DNA of 64,000 nucleotides from contig JAFCZJ010000005.1 in assembly GCA_019314375.1 (NCBI GenBank), positions 1 through 64,000 of the forward strand. Reading direction: 5' to 3'. This document shows positions 25,752-35,189 of the stretch, one piece after another; position 1 is the first letter of the stretch; each line of letters starts with the position of its first letter. The notes under the pieces are model-generated. The model did not search any database. It saw nothing but the letters and a program-made list of their open reading frames with translations, and was not told the DNA's origin. The translations under genes and the position numbers were made by a program. This DNA is from Deltaproteobacteria bacterium (GTDB lineage: Bacteria > Myxococcota > B64-G9).

Positions 25752-28700
25752 TCAAGAGGTCGGCTCAGCGCCGGTTTCCTGTCCAGGAGCACCTGGGGTT
25801 CCCTTGACTGCCGGCACCACCGGAACTTCCTTCGGCTCCGGCACGTCAAGCTTGTTCAGTTGAGGGCCCGCATCATAGAAAAACTCGGTGGACACCAGCC
25901 CGGCCGAATAGACAGCCGGGTATTTATTGGTCTCGAAAGTACGCACCAGGTCTTGGGCCATCAAGGTCCAGCTGCCGTAAATGCCTTTCGCGTTGGACAC
26001 GCTGATCGCCTTGTTCAGGAAAACAATGGCTTTTTCTTCCAGCGGCAAGGCCTGTTTCTGTAGTTCTTCTACATAAATGTCCTGTTGTTCCATCGTCAAA
26101 CCGCCTGGCACCGGGGCGTCCAGCATGGCCCGGCCAAGATCCTTGCTCAGTTCGGCGATGCGAACGAGGGCCGCCACCGACCAGTCAGGATCCCCGAATC
26201 CGATGATTTCTTGATACTTCTTTTCCAGCTTGGGGCGGATGTCGATTTTCTTGAACAGGTTGCGCTTGAGTGTGCGTGGCGGCAAAACCAGCTTCAAGGC
26301 GATGAACTCTTCAAACTCGGGCTGAACCTGCAAGAAGCGGGAGTGAGCCGCGGCCAGACGCGCCTCCGGATTTCGAGCCTTTTCTTCAAGCTTGTTGTAG
26401 CCCTCGATGATCTTGTCCAGCAGCTTGTCTGAGTCTTTGGTCTTGCCCATCTTCCGGAGGGCCATGGCATGTCGATACAAGACGTTGAGCATACGCCCAG
26501 GACTTGAGCGCTCGACGAATTTCTCCAAATAACCATCAAAAACGCGATCGGCGTTGCGCCATTTGCCCTGTTGCTCGTAGATTTTGCCAACCTTCAAGAA
26601 GAGGTCAGGGGTGTCGTCCTTGTCAGGGAAGTGCTTGATGTAGAGTCCGTAGTTTTTGATGGCCTTGGCATACTGCCCCATGGATTCGCGCAGAAGTCCG
26701 GCGTTGAATAGCGAGTCGGAGGCCTCTTTGTCCGTGATCAGGACGACCTTCGTCTCCTCTTTCTTCTTTCCGCGTCGACGCCGACTTCTCTTTTTGGCCT
26801 TTTTTCTTTTCCCTTTTTTACCCTTTTTGACCGTCTTGCCCTCTTGTTCGAGCCATTTGTTGAAAAGTTTTTCATTAAAGACCGCGGCCGTCCCGAAGTC
26901 GGCGATCCGATCGTAAAACGATGCCAGGTAGCCGATGGTCGGGTTGATGCGATCCGACTTCTTGTAATTTTTCAGCAATCGCTTGCCCGCACGGATGGCC
27001 AGATCCAGTTGGTTTGCTTCGTCGTAGATGACCATGGCCGCGTACAAGGCCCGATGCGAGTATTTGCTCTTGGGAAAATCGTTGGCGAATTTGTCGAATC
27101 CGGTTGCGGCCCCCAAGGAATCGGTCTTCCGCAAGGCCAAGACCACGTTGTAGCCGGACTCTTCCACGAGACTTTGGATCTCGGGGGCGAATTTTTGTTT
27201 CTTGGCCACCGGGCTTTTCATCAAAACTTCGTTCTTTTGGAAGGTCAGGGCCCAATAATTGACCGCCTTCCATGATGCGTTTCGATCCTTTTCCTCGTCG
27301 GACAAGGTGGCCTTCATGTACAGGCTGTTCAGCGAGAGGCGCACGGCTTTCAGTGCGTATTCGTTCCGCGGATAGCGTTCGATGATCTCGCCAAAGCGTT
27401 TGGCCATCTCCGCAAAGTGCCGGTACTTGTAAAAGACGAAGGCGCTCTTGAAGCGAATGGGGATGTACATGTCATGCTTGGCGGCTGCGCTCGAATATAC
27501 ATCCGCCGCGGCCAAGAACTTCTTTTCAAAGAATGGGATGTCTTTTTTGACCAGTTTGTCCTTGGACACCGTGCCGGATTGGACAAAGGACATTTTCTGG
27601 TGCTTGATGATTTTGCTCTCTTCTTTTCCGAGTTTGCCTTTGCCTCTTTTGGCTTTCCAATCACGGCAATCCTTTTTCTGGGTGTCGCGCATGACCATGC
27701 ACTTCTCCCAGCAAAGCACCGCATTGTAAGAGGCCTCGGGCGAGTACACACCATCCCGCTTCTTTTCCACCACCAGGGCATACTGCTGACCAGCGGTGTA
27801 AAAGTCGCCCATCTTGTAAAGGATGTCAGAGTAGTACCAGCGCAACTTGTACGCATACAGACTATCCGGGAAGGTCTCCAGGTACTTGGCATAAATGCTC
27901 TTGGCCAAATTGTAGGTATCCCAGCTTTTGGTCTCCTGTGCCTCTTTGTGGTAGCTGGTCACGAGGTCCCGAAGTGACTCTTCCACCATGGTGTTGGCCT
28001 TGGCGATGGCCATTTTGTTGGCTTTGTTGACTTCAGCCCAATGGGAGCCCGGTCGGTACTGATCGATCAGTCGGTTGACTTCTTGTTTGACCTTGTTCCG
28101 CTTGTTCATCTTGCGATAAGCCATGACGACGGAGTTGTGGAAGGCAGGACAATTGGGATCCGTGGGGTACTCGTTAAGCAACAAGCGGTTGGACTTGACG
28201 GTCATCTCCGCCTTGCCCTGTTTTTCATAGGTTCGGGCCAGCTTGCGAAGAAACCTGAGTGTTTCTTTCTTGCCCACTTGGCTCAGATAGTACTCTTGTG
28301 CTGATTCCAGCGCTTCGATTTGGGCGAAAGACAGGACCATGTCCTGCAGGGCCTCACGCTTAAGCTGGATCTTATTCTTGTCACCGCCCGATTTTTGCGA
28401 TTCCTGGGTGGCCAGTTCCGCCACCAACTTGAACTTCTCCAGCGCTTTTTCGTACTCGCCCAGGTTGTAGTCACACCAACTCAGCTTATAAAGAGCAAAA
28501 GTGTAAACCTTGGATTCCTTGAATTTAAGCGCCCGCTCGTAGGCCTTCTTGGCGTTGAAGACGTCGTCCGCGTTGAAGTAATGCTCGCCCATGGCCAGGT
28601 AGGCATCGGGCACGAAACGGCTCTCCGGATGGCCCTTGATTAAGTCCCAGTACATCTTGACGCCTTCGGACTTGTTGCCACTCTCGTAGAGGTTGTAGCC

Positions 28701-29366
28701 CATCGTGAAGAGTACTTCGTCCCGGCGGTGATAGTTCTTGTACTTTTTCAAGATGACGGAATACACGTCCATGGTCTGCTTTGTGTAAACTTGGCTTTTC
28801 CGATTGTCGATCTTGGGTTCGGCGGCGTTGGGATCGGTTTCGCGCTTGGCGAACCATGCCTGAACGGCCTTGTCGTATGTCTGCATCTCCGTGTAGTAGA
28901 TGGAGCGAGCTTTTTCGTAGTAACGCTCAGCCAATCGGAAAAGCAGATCGGCTTTGATCGGGCCGTCGGACGTGGTTTGGATAATCTCGCGCAGCTGGCC
29001 GATCTCGTCGTCCAACAACTTCTCTTCCAGGGTGGCGCCCGCGGCCTTTTTCTCTTCGACCATGGGCAGCTTGATCTTGGCGGGACCTGCGTCTTCTTCT
29101 TTCTCGTCTTGTTTCTTTTCTTTCTTTTTGTCGAATTCCGGTACCTCGGAGAACTCGAGACTACGACCCCGTTTCTTCTTTTTTCTTTTCTTCCTCTTCT
29201 TGCGTTTTGATCTTTTCTTTTTTCTCTTTTTCTTTTTCTTGCTTTTGGCCACCAGCGTACCTTCGTGAAAAACGCCGGCCTGAATAGTCGTCGGGGCCAA
29301 GGCACCAAGGCCAAAGGCTATGATCAGGCAAAGGACCCAGGTTTTCATTGTGCCAAACAGGTTCAT
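25752..29366 (-). CDS. gltD: Large periplasmic TPR protein, GltD/AgmU-like
   Basis: 1204 residues. Signal peptide to about residue 30, then a strikingly basic Lys/Arg tract (about 40-66). The bulk is TPR/Sel1-like helical repeats ('LLFRLAERYYEKARSIYY', 'ALYKLSWCDYNLGEYEKALE'). A second Lys/Arg tract lies near residue 860. The C-terminus has 'DAPVPGGLTMEQQDIYVEEL', which is closely matched in the second-cluster protein at 56165-59251. AgmU/GltD is a large periplasmic TPR component of the gliding complex. GGAGG lies six bases upstream of the ATG. The basic tracts are unusual for a periplasmic protein. Confidence 0.85.
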   Translation of the reverse strand: MNLFGTMKTWVLCLIIAFGLGALAPTTIQAGVFHEGTLVAKSKKKKKRKKKRSKRKKRKKRKKKKRGRSLEFSEVPEFDKKKEKKQDEKEEDAGPAKIKLPMVEEKKAAGATLEEKLLDDEIGQLREIIQTTSDGPIKADLLFRLAERYYEKARSIYYTEMQTYDKAVQAWFAKRETDPNAAEPKIDNRKSQVYTKQTMDVYSVILKKYKNYHRRDEVLFTMGYNLYESGNKSEGVKMYWDLIKGHPESRFVPDAYLAMGEHYFNADDVFNAKKAYERALKFKESKVYTFALYKLSWCDYNLGEYEKALEKFKLVAELATQESQKSGGDKNKIQLKREALQDMVLSFAQIEALESAQEYYLSQVGKKETLRFLRKLARTYEKQGKAEMTVKSNRLLLNEYPTDPNCPAFHNSVVMAYRKMNKRNKVKQEVNRLIDQYRPGSHWAEVNKANKMAIAKANTMVEESLRDLVTSYHKEAQETKSWDTYNLAKSIYAKYLETFPDSLYAYKLRWYYSDILYKMGDFYTAGQQYALVVEKKRDGVYSPEASYNAVLCWEKCMVMRDTQKKDCRDWKAKRGKGKLGKEESKIIKHQKMSFVQSGTVSKDKLVKKDIPFFEKKFLAAADVYSSAAAKHDMYIPIRFKSAFVFYKYRHFAEMAKRFGEIIERYPRNEYALKAVRLSLNSLYMKATLSDEEKDRNASWKAVNYWALTFQKNEVLMKSPVAKKQKFAPEIQSLVEESGYNVVLALRKTDSLGAATGFDKFANDFPKSKYSHRALYAAMVIYDEANQLDLAIRAGKRLLKNYKKSDRINPTIGYLASFYDRIADFGTAAVFNEKLFNKWLEQEGKTVKKGKKGKRKKAKKRSRRRRGKKKEETKVVLITDKEASDSLFNAGLLRESMGQYAKAIKNYGLYIKHFPDKDDTPDLFLKVGKIYEQQGKWRNADRVFDGYLEKFVERSSPGRMLNVLYRHAMALRKMGKTKDSDKLLDKIIEGYNKLEEKARNPEARLAAAHSRFLQVQPEFEEFIALKLVLPPRTLKRNLFKKIDIRPKLEKKYQEIIGFGDPDWSVAALVRIAELSKDLGRAMLDAPVPGGLTMEQQDIYVEELQKQALPLEEKAIVFLNKAISVSNAKGIYGSWTLMAQDLVRTFETNKYPAVYSAGLVSTEFFYDAGPQLNKLDVPEPKEVPVVPAVKGTPGAPGQETGAEPTS

Positions 29367-29379
29367 CGACTTCCTCCGG

Positions 29380-30978
29380 TCACTTCGATGCCTCAGATGG
29401 ACAAGCACGCCGTACTGTGTATTCGTAGAAACCCATCTCGTCGTCCCAATACTCTCTCTTGAACGGCCAGTAGTTGTGGGTTTCGTCGGGAACTTTGGGA
29501 CGCGGGGCCAACTTCCCGCGTTGTTCAGCCTTGATATTCAGGCCCGCCTTGAGCAAGAGGCGCTCACGGGTCGTGATCTCCAGATTGACCATCTTGGCAT
29601 GCCCAACGAAGCCTAAGATGGTTTGGTAGCTCTGCATCAAGTTGGCTTTGACGAAGCCACCGGCTGTCTTTTCAAGCAGGCTGCGCTGCATCGTCACGAC
29701 ACCGCCCAGCTCTTCAGCCAAGCGACTGCCTTTCCACTCACCAACCTGAACGATGGCCTTGGCTTCCCGGTCCAGTGAACGCAGGAAATGGCGAAAGTTT
29801 TCCACGCGGGGATTGTCGAGCAAAGCCTGGCGCACTTTCCCGGGCACCTTGGCCATCGGATCAGAAGCGTCCAACTTATCTCTGAGCAAGAGAGAAGCAA
29901 ATTGCTCATTGGTCAAGGAGCCGCCGACCAGGTTTTTCAATGTAGGCAGCAAGACTTCATAGTTGTCTCTGTAATAGGCCAGAGCCGTTTTGGCCTCGTC
30001 GTAGAGGCAAACCTGGAAGTAAACCGTGGCTTTGAGTATCCAGCTCTCGGGATGCAGCAGGTCTTTGTATCGTGGTGCATGCAGAGAATGCAGAGCGCCC
30101 AGGGCCTTGCCGTATTCTTGTCGCATATAGAAGGCCCAGCCGATTTCAAACATGGAGTCGGCCCAATCCTGGCTAAGGCGCGGGATGCGTGAGTAGTACA
30201 TCACCGCCTTGTCGTAGTCACCCTTGCCGTAATACGATCGCGCCAAATTCAAGGTGCAAAGTTGCCAAATGCGCTGGATATCCTCGTAAGTTGCCAGGGC
30301 GCGAAGGGCTTTGGCCTTTGTGCGTCCCGACAGGTCCACGATTTGCTCGAATAGCTTGATGGCCAAGTCGTATTCTTGCTGCATTTTCGATTCCGAGCCG
30401 GCCAGATTGTAGCGCACACCCAAGCGGGTGTGAATGATGGCTTGCAAGAAGAGCGACTTGGCAAAGACAGGGCTCTTGGTGTCCACGGCCCCGAGGAAGG
30501 CCAGGCTCTCCGCATATTTTTCCTGACGGTACAACAACAAGCCCACGTAAAAGTTGATCCGACTTAATGACATGGGATCCATGCCGGCAAACTCTTGGCT
30601 GTTGTAATATTTGTTAATTTGCGAAGGGATCAGGGTGTCGTCTCTGAGCGACTTGGCAACTTTGATCAGGCCCTCGGCACCCTTAAGGTAATAGGGGTGC
30701 GCCGGACCCGCGACAAAGACCGCATTATAATAGGCCAAGGCCGATTGGTACATCCCCATCTTGAACAGGGACTGGGCAAGGTAGTATTCGGCCTGGGTCC
30801 GATTGGCTGCCACGGTATCGGTCATGCGAACCTGGTAGAAAAGCAAGGATGCGCGACCGAGGTCTTCGTTGTTGTAGGCCTCAACGGCCTGGTTGAGCAT
30901 GCCCCCTGCCCCCTGGGCCATAGCCAGGGATGGAGCTGCGAGAGCGATCAATACGAACAAGGCAATGTGCCGTCTCAT
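29380..30978 (-). CDS. gltC: Periplasmic TPR protein, GltC/NfsC-like
   Basis: 532 residues. Signal peptide (MRRHIALFVLIALAAPSLAMA) and helical repeats ('YLAQSLFKMGMYQSALAYYN', 'FEIGWAFYMRQEYGKALGAL'). The tail 'YWPFKREYWDDEMGFYEY' is echoed by 'YWPYDGEEWPDEFE' at the end of the second-cluster homologue. GGAG is eight bases upstream of the ATG at 30978. The frame extends to 31029, where it would overlap gltB as ATGA, but without a signal peptide. Expected to bridge outer-membrane barrels and GltD. Confidence 0.8.
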   Translation of the reverse strand: MRRHIALFVLIALAAPSLAMAQGAGGMLNQAVEAYNNEDLGRASLLFYQVRMTDTVAANRTQAEYYLAQSLFKMGMYQSALAYYNAVFVAGPAHPYYLKGAEGLIKVAKSLRDDTLIPSQINKYYNSQEFAGMDPMSLSRINFYVGLLLYRQEKYAESLAFLGAVDTKSPVFAKSLFLQAIIHTRLGVRYNLAGSESKMQQEYDLAIKLFEQIVDLSGRTKAKALRALATYEDIQRIWQLCTLNLARSYYGKGDYDKAVMYYSRIPRLSQDWADSMFEIGWAFYMRQEYGKALGALHSLHAPRYKDLLHPESWILKATVYFQVCLYDEAKTALAYYRDNYEVLLPTLKNLVGGSLTNEQFASLLLRDKLDASDPMAKVPGKVRQALLDNPRVENFRHFLRSLDREAKAIVQVGEWKGSRLAEELGGVVTMQRSLLEKTAGGFVKANLMQSYQTILGFVGHAKMVNLEITTRERLLLKAGLNIKAEQRGKLAPRPKVPDETHNYWPFKREYWDDEMGFYEYTVRRACPSEASK

Positions 30979-31025
30979 CTTAGGGTCTCCTCCGCTGCGT
31001 CTGCGTCCGTTGTCCGCCCTGGCCA

Positions 31026-31829
31026 TCACTTATACGGGCTCCAGATTTCGACAGGGTCCTCACCGCCGAACAGGAAGCTCAAGCCCAGATTGACGAACAA
31101 GGTGTTGCGAATCTTGGTCTCATCCTGGGCGATGGTGGCCGCGGATGCTTCACCCTTAACCCGAGCGGCGAAGGTGTAATCTCGCACATCCAAGCGAATG
31201 GCGAACCATCGGCTAAGGAAGATACGGAAGCCCAGACCGAAGGTGCCCACGAAGTAGTTGCCCGTGTCGACCCAGTAGCCGCTTGCGTTTTTGAACTCGG
31301 TGGAGGCCATGCCGCCGCCTGCGCTCAGGTAGAAGTCAGCGTGGCCCAAAACTCGATTGAACAGGGTCCACTTGCCGTAAATGGGGCTGAACTGGATGTT
31401 GATGCCCACGAAGTTGTTGATCATGGCCAAGTCGGCGTTGGATGGGCTGAGCTGGGCGTCTTTTTTCACTTCGTCGTAAGCCGTGGTGTAGTGGTTGCCG
31501 AAGCGCAGGCCATCACCCTTGTAAGTGGCCGGGTCGCTGCCTTCAACCTTGTCGCCCATGGCGAAAGGCACCTTGCAGGACATCCAAATGGCCTCCAGGG
31601 CAAAGGCCTCGTCCAGGTGGTAGTCGAAAGCCAGGGTGCCCGAGTAATGCTGGGTGAAGATGTCGTCCACGCTCAGGCCACCGAAAAGCGCCACTTCAAA
31701 TTTGTTCTTGACCGAATAATCACGTTTCTGAATCACGTGCACACGTTCGTTCTGGCTCTGTGCCCAGACCGTCGGGGCCAGTAAGCAGACCGTCAAGATG
31801 GCGAACAGGACTCGCGTAATCCGCGTCAT
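31026..31829 (-). CDS. gltB: Outer-membrane beta-barrel protein, GltB/NfsB-like
   Basis: 267 residues. Signal peptide (MTRITRVLFAILTVCLLAPTVWA), then 'KNKFEVALFGGLSVDDIFTQHYSGTL' beginning a barrel of about eight to ten strands. Strand motifs include 'DFYLSAGGGMA', 'FGLGFRIFLSRWFAIRLDVR' and 'TLFVNLGLSFLF'. The protein at 51530-52186 shares the sequence feel 'HFDIYLSAGLGV..GLGIKIFSTSWMSVRVDLRD', supporting a paralogous pair. GAGGTG precedes the ATG at 31829. Barrel subunits of Glt/Nfs sit in the outer membrane and contact the substratum or capsule. Confidence 0.78.
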   Translation of the reverse strand: MTRITRVLFAILTVCLLAPTVWAQSQNERVHVIQKRDYSVKNKFEVALFGGLSVDDIFTQHYSGTLAFDYHLDEAFALEAIWMSCKVPFAMGDKVEGSDPATYKGDGLRFGNHYTTAYDEVKKDAQLSPSNADLAMINNFVGINIQFSPIYGKWTLFNRVLGHADFYLSAGGGMASTEFKNASGYWVDTGNYFVGTFGLGFRIFLSRWFAIRLDVRDYTFAARVKGEASAATIAQDETKIRNTLFVNLGLSFLFGGEDPVEIWSPYK

Positions 31830-31849
31830 GGTGTCACCTCGCTCCCATT

Positions 31850-32578
31850 CTAAAAGGCATAACACACGCCGAGACGGAACATGACGACGTGGACAAAGTC
31901 CTCGAGCATCTTGTCTTCCACGGTCGTGCCCGAAGGTTTGTGTTGGGCATCGTATTTGTCGTAGATGAATTGGTCACGGATTTCCACCCGGAGACTCCAG
32001 TCCTCGACGAAGTGCAGGCGCAGTCCGCCGCCGAAATAGACCATGGGTTGGAAACCCGCATCCACTTTGATTTTTTGGTAGGTCCCGCCAGACCAATTCA
32101 ATTCGGAGTAATTGTAGTGCGCAATTCCCGCCCCGCCCACCAGGTATAGGTGGAAGCTGACGGCAAGCTCAGCCGACAGGTTGAGCTTGCCGTAGAGAGG
32201 ATTGAGCACGAAGCCGGCCGTGGACCAAAAGTCGAAATATTTCAGATCGGTCAGCGGCAGGCGTTGGATGCCGTCCAGGTTCTCGGCGGTGCCTAAGATC
32301 TCGTCTAACAGTTTTCGATCCCCGTTGATGAAGGCATAGCCGATATCCAACTCCAGACCGATGTAATCGTTGAAGTAGTACGCTACACCGGCCGAGGTCC
32401 CGATATGCCGAGTATACTTATCGAAGGTCGAGAGGGATGGCGTAAGCATGATCTCCAGCCGTCCATCCATGTTGTAGAGTTGGTTTGCCACGGTCAGGCC
32501 GTCCGCCCGGCTTGTGGCCGGTGCCGCCAGGACCAGGCAACATAACAAGAATTTGGGTAGAATCCGCAGGTTTCGCAT
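31850..32578 (-). CDS. gltA: Outer-membrane beta-barrel protein, GltA/NfsA-like
   Basis: 242 residues. Signal peptide (MRNLRILPKFLLCCLVLAAPATSRA). The mature protein shows barrel strands ('AGVAYYFNDYIGLELDIGYA', 'HLYLVGGAGIAHYNYSEL', 'GGGLRLHFVEDWSLRVEIRD') and ends in LGVCYAF with terminal Phe. It is the first gene of the Glt/Nfs operon and overlaps nothing; gltB follows 20 bases later. GGAG lies 11 bases upstream of the ATG. The assignment of A versus B depends on gene order as well as sequence. Confidence 0.75.
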   Translation of the reverse strand: MRNLRILPKFLLCCLVLAAPATSRADGLTVANQLYNMDGRLEIMLTPSLSTFDKYTRHIGTSAGVAYYFNDYIGLELDIGYAFINGDRKLLDEILGTAENLDGIQRLPLTDLKYFDFWSTAGFVLNPLYGKLNLSAELAVSFHLYLVGGAGIAHYNYSELNWSGGTYQKIKVDAGFQPMVYFGGGLRLHFVEDWSLRVEIRDQFIYDKYDAQHKPSGTTVEDKMLEDFVHVVMFRLGVCYAF

Positions 32579-32768
32579 GTTCCGGTATTCTCCGCTGCGC
32601 GTGGGTGAAGTGAACAATCTCATGGTCGAAATTGTGTATAATAGAGGCCCTGCCAACGCAAGGAAATTCTTTGTTTCCTTAGTGCTTATCCTACAGCTCG
32701 CACAGATTCACACAAAGGATCACAGGGGGGTTGAAGGGGGGTACAAGAGGACAGCAGGGTCAAAAATT

Positions 32769-33440
32769 CTATTTCAGAAGAGCCTTCTTTTTGGCGCTAC
32801 GCTGCTTTTTGACGGCTTTTTGCACCATCACCAGCCCGTTTTTGGCACCAGGGATAGCGCCCTTGATGAGTAGGAGGTTGCGCTCGGTGTCCACCTTGAG
32901 CAGACGCAGGTTTTGGATGGTCACCCGCTTGTTGCCCATCTGACCAGGCAAGCGGCGACCCTTCCAGACCTTGCCGGGGAACTCGCAGTTGCCGATGGAG
33001 CCCGGATGGCGCATGTTTTCGTGGGTGCCGCGTGTCGCGGTGCCACCAGCCATGCCGTACTTTTTGACGACACCCTGAAATCCGCGACCCTTGCTGACGG
33101 CCACGACATCGACGAAATCCCCATCTTCGAAAATGGACACGGTGATCTGATCACCGATTTTATACGCATCCACTTCTTCAGGGGTCATGCGCACCTCGCG
33201 CAGATAGCGCTGGGTTTTCAGATCGAGACGCTCAAAGGTACCCAGCCTGGGCTTGTTGAGTTTGCGGCCCGGGATTTCTTCGAAGCCAATTTGAATCGCG
33301 CTATATTTGTGCTTGGCGGGGGTACGCTTCTGCACCACAATGTTCGGCGAAGCAGCCAGCACGGTCACCGGAATTCGGTGTCCGACATCGTCAAAGATTT
33401 GCGTCATACCCAATTTCTTTCCAAGAATTGCTCTAGACAT
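32769..33440 (-). CDS. rplC: Ribosomal protein uL3
   Basis: 223 residues, full length. Begins MSRAILGKKLGMTQIFDDVG and has the conserved loop 'RGTHENMRHPGSIGNCEFPG' followed by 'KGRRLPGQMGN' and 'ERNLLLIKGAIPG'. uL3 binds 23S rRNA near the peptidyl transferase centre. The Gln that PrmB methylates in E. coli is Asn here (GSIGN). The gene is not flanked by rpsJ, rplD or any other S10-operon member. AAGGAG is eight bases before the ATG and a near-consensus promoter lies upstream. The Lys-rich tail (KKQRSAKKKALLK) is longer than usual. Confidence 0.95.
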   Translation of the reverse strand: MSRAILGKKLGMTQIFDDVGHRIPVTVLAASPNIVVQKRTPAKHKYSAIQIGFEEIPGRKLNKPRLGTFERLDLKTQRYLREVRMTPEEVDAYKIGDQITVSIFEDGDFVDVVAVSKGRGFQGVVKKYGMAGGTATRGTHENMRHPGSIGNCEFPGKVWKGRRLPGQMGNKRVTIQNLRLLKVDTERNLLLIKGAIPGAKNGLVMVQKAVKKQRSAKKKALLK

Positions 33441-33527
33441 CTCAAATGCTCCTTCGTGTGCTTTTGTGCCTGCACTTACCAGTTTTCGCGCCGGTCCTTC
33501 ATGAGACCGAAGCCCAGCGAGCGTGGA

Positions 33528-33555
33528 ATTATATTCAGAAGCAATAGGAAATCAA
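33528..33555 (-). promoter_or_regulatory. Sigma-70 type promoter of rplC
   Basis: On the minus strand TTGATT and a perfect TATAAT are separated by 16 bases. The leader to the ATG at 33440 would be about 80 bases. It is long enough for autoregulatory structure, but I did not see a convincing hairpin. Confidence 0.65.
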
Positions 33556-33585
33556 GCTTTTTTTGAGTTTTCCTTCAGATTTCCT

Positions 33586-35187
33586 TTAGTTCGCATCCGG
33601 GATTGAGTCCCAAATGGGCAGGACTTCCAAACGAAGGCTGAGTTGTTCCTCGGGCATCGAACTGGGCGCCTGAATCAGCCAAACCTCCACACCCCGCTGG
33701 AAATAGATTTCCTGCATCCTTCCCCTAGCCGCCCCTTTAAGCCACCAGGCCTGAACGTCTCCAATTTCTTTCAGGATAACCCCCATATCATAATTGACTT
33801 TTTTCTTTCGAAGTTCGGTCTGGATATGCACCTGGCGGGGGTTCACCCAGGCTTGCTCAAAAGCCTGGGTCGCCCTGGCCTCGTCGCCCAGATCAACCCA
33901 TGTCATTTGCCAGGCCTGACCGCTCTTGCTGTTGCGGTATCCGACTGAATGCACATCATTATTTTCCTTTTGATGATTCATCCATGGCTGATTTCGGTGC
34001 TTTCGATAACGATGACTCAGTGGCTGGCTCCCGAGTGAGCGCAGTTCTTCTCCTTCCGCGATGGCTTCTGGCAGTTTGGACCAGAAAGAGGCCATCCGAA
34101 GGTCGTAGGTCAGACCCGTGGGTTCGGCAAGGCTGTCGACAGTGATAAGCCTTTCGAGCAAGTCCGAGTCATTAAAGATCATCATCCAGAGACGCTTGCC
34201 ATCCGGCCCAAGGCACATCCAGGCTGTCATCGAGCCGCCTTCCTTGATTGCCCGGTGTTTTGATCCCAAGTGGATGTGTTCGACAACCCAGAGTTTCATC
34301 TTGCCCCAAGGCATGAGCCTGCTTGCATGTACCGGCAACTCTTTGAGCACCAGCGGCGCTTTGGGCTTTTTGATGGGCACCTTTTTCCGGCGGCGCTTTG
34401 TCCTGCGTTTACTCCTGCGTTTGCGTTTGCGCTTGCGTTTGCGCTTGTGCTTGAGCTTGGCTTTCGCTTCGGCTTCCAGTGCCTCTTCTGATATGGGCTC
34501 TACCACGAATTTCAGCAACCAATTATAGGCCGATTTGATCTGCTCGGGGGAGGCTGGCTCCTCGAATCGACCAGCAAGCCAAAGGACCTGTCCATCACCT
34601 TCGCCATCAGTGTTGTATTGTGCCTCGGCGGTGCCGGCAAAACCCAACTTGCCAAAACCCTTCGACAGACGGGGCGGGGACAGGCGCCCAGGGGGCACGG
34701 GTATGCCCCTCAATCCTTTCGGATCTTCTGTGATCAAAAATCGATGCAAGCGATCCTGGCCCGGGGTTGGCAGGAGGCGGGCCATGTTTTCGATGGCCTC
34801 CAGCCCTTCTGGACTTGTTGCTGAGGCACTCTTCTCTTCATCGAGAAGAGTATAAGCACGGAAGTCCAGTACCTCGAGTCGATTCCCCAGACCCCCGCTA
34901 AGTTGTTTGCTCCGGGAACGCGCTTCTCCTTTCGAGGAAAAGCCACAGAGCGTCACCCGATGCAATACCCCCTGCCCCTTCTTGCTCAGACTCAAGGCAA
35001 TCGCTCGCTCAAATTGCTTGCCTTGGTTCTGATATTGCTCTGCTCGCTTGGCCGCAACCGCCGCTGAAGGACTCCTCTCCAGCACGATGAAGTAGGGCGA
35101 TTTCTCATCCGGACCTGATTTTTGGCAGGCCATCAACAGGCCGGTGATGCATAGCGTGATGGCCAGGCCCATTGCCGCACGGGCCAT
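33586..35187 (-). CDS. Lipoprotein with SPOR-like N-terminal region and basic tract
   Basis: 533 residues. Lipobox LLMAC with Cys at 21. The region 'YFIVLERSPSAAVAAKRAEQ' to about residue 105 has the look of a SPOR domain (peptidoglycan binding), though this is a weak call. A tract of alternating Lys/Arg (LKHKRKRKRKRKRRSKRR) lies near residue 265. The remaining beta-rich part has no recognised family. GGGGAGG six bases before the ATG gives a strong start. It starts two bases after the stop of the coiled-coil gene, so the two are co-transcribed. Confidence 0.6.
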   Translation of the reverse strand: MARAAMGLAITLCITGLLMACQKSGPDEKSPYFIVLERSPSAAVAAKRAEQYQNQGKQFERAIALSLSKKGQGVLHRVTLCGFSSKGEARSRSKQLSGGLGNRLEVLDFRAYTLLDEEKSASATSPEGLEAIENMARLLPTPGQDRLHRFLITEDPKGLRGIPVPPGRLSPPRLSKGFGKLGFAGTAEAQYNTDGEGDGQVLWLAGRFEEPASPEQIKSAYNWLLKFVVEPISEEALEAEAKAKLKHKRKRKRKRKRRSKRRTKRRRKKVPIKKPKAPLVLKELPVHASRLMPWGKMKLWVVEHIHLGSKHRAIKEGGSMTAWMCLGPDGKRLWMMIFNDSDLLERLITVDSLAEPTGLTYDLRMASFWSKLPEAIAEGEELRSLGSQPLSHRYRKHRNQPWMNHQKENNDVHSVGYRNSKSGQAWQMTWVDLGDEARATQAFEQAWVNPRQVHIQTELRKKKVNYDMGVILKEIGDVQAWWLKGAARGRMQEIYFQRGVEVWLIQAPSSMPEEQLSLRLEVLPIWDSIPDAN

Positions 35188-35189
35188 GC

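Noticed and set aside
31026-31865. Longer N-termini for several Glt genes (for example from 31865, 32656, 29408 and 25849)
   Set aside because: They lack signal peptides and ribosome-binding sites; internal ATGs with both were used.
19772-32578. Search for a TolQR/MotAB-type motor gene within either Glt-like cluster
   Set aside because: No protein with the expected three-helix TolQ/MotA plan or single-helix TolR/MotB plan was found; the GltG TM proteins end in AgmX domains instead.
32637-32642. Plus-strand TATAAT upstream of the GltA-like gene
   Set aside because: No gene lies downstream on that strand and no -35 sequence at suitable spacing; treated as chance in an AT-rich gap.
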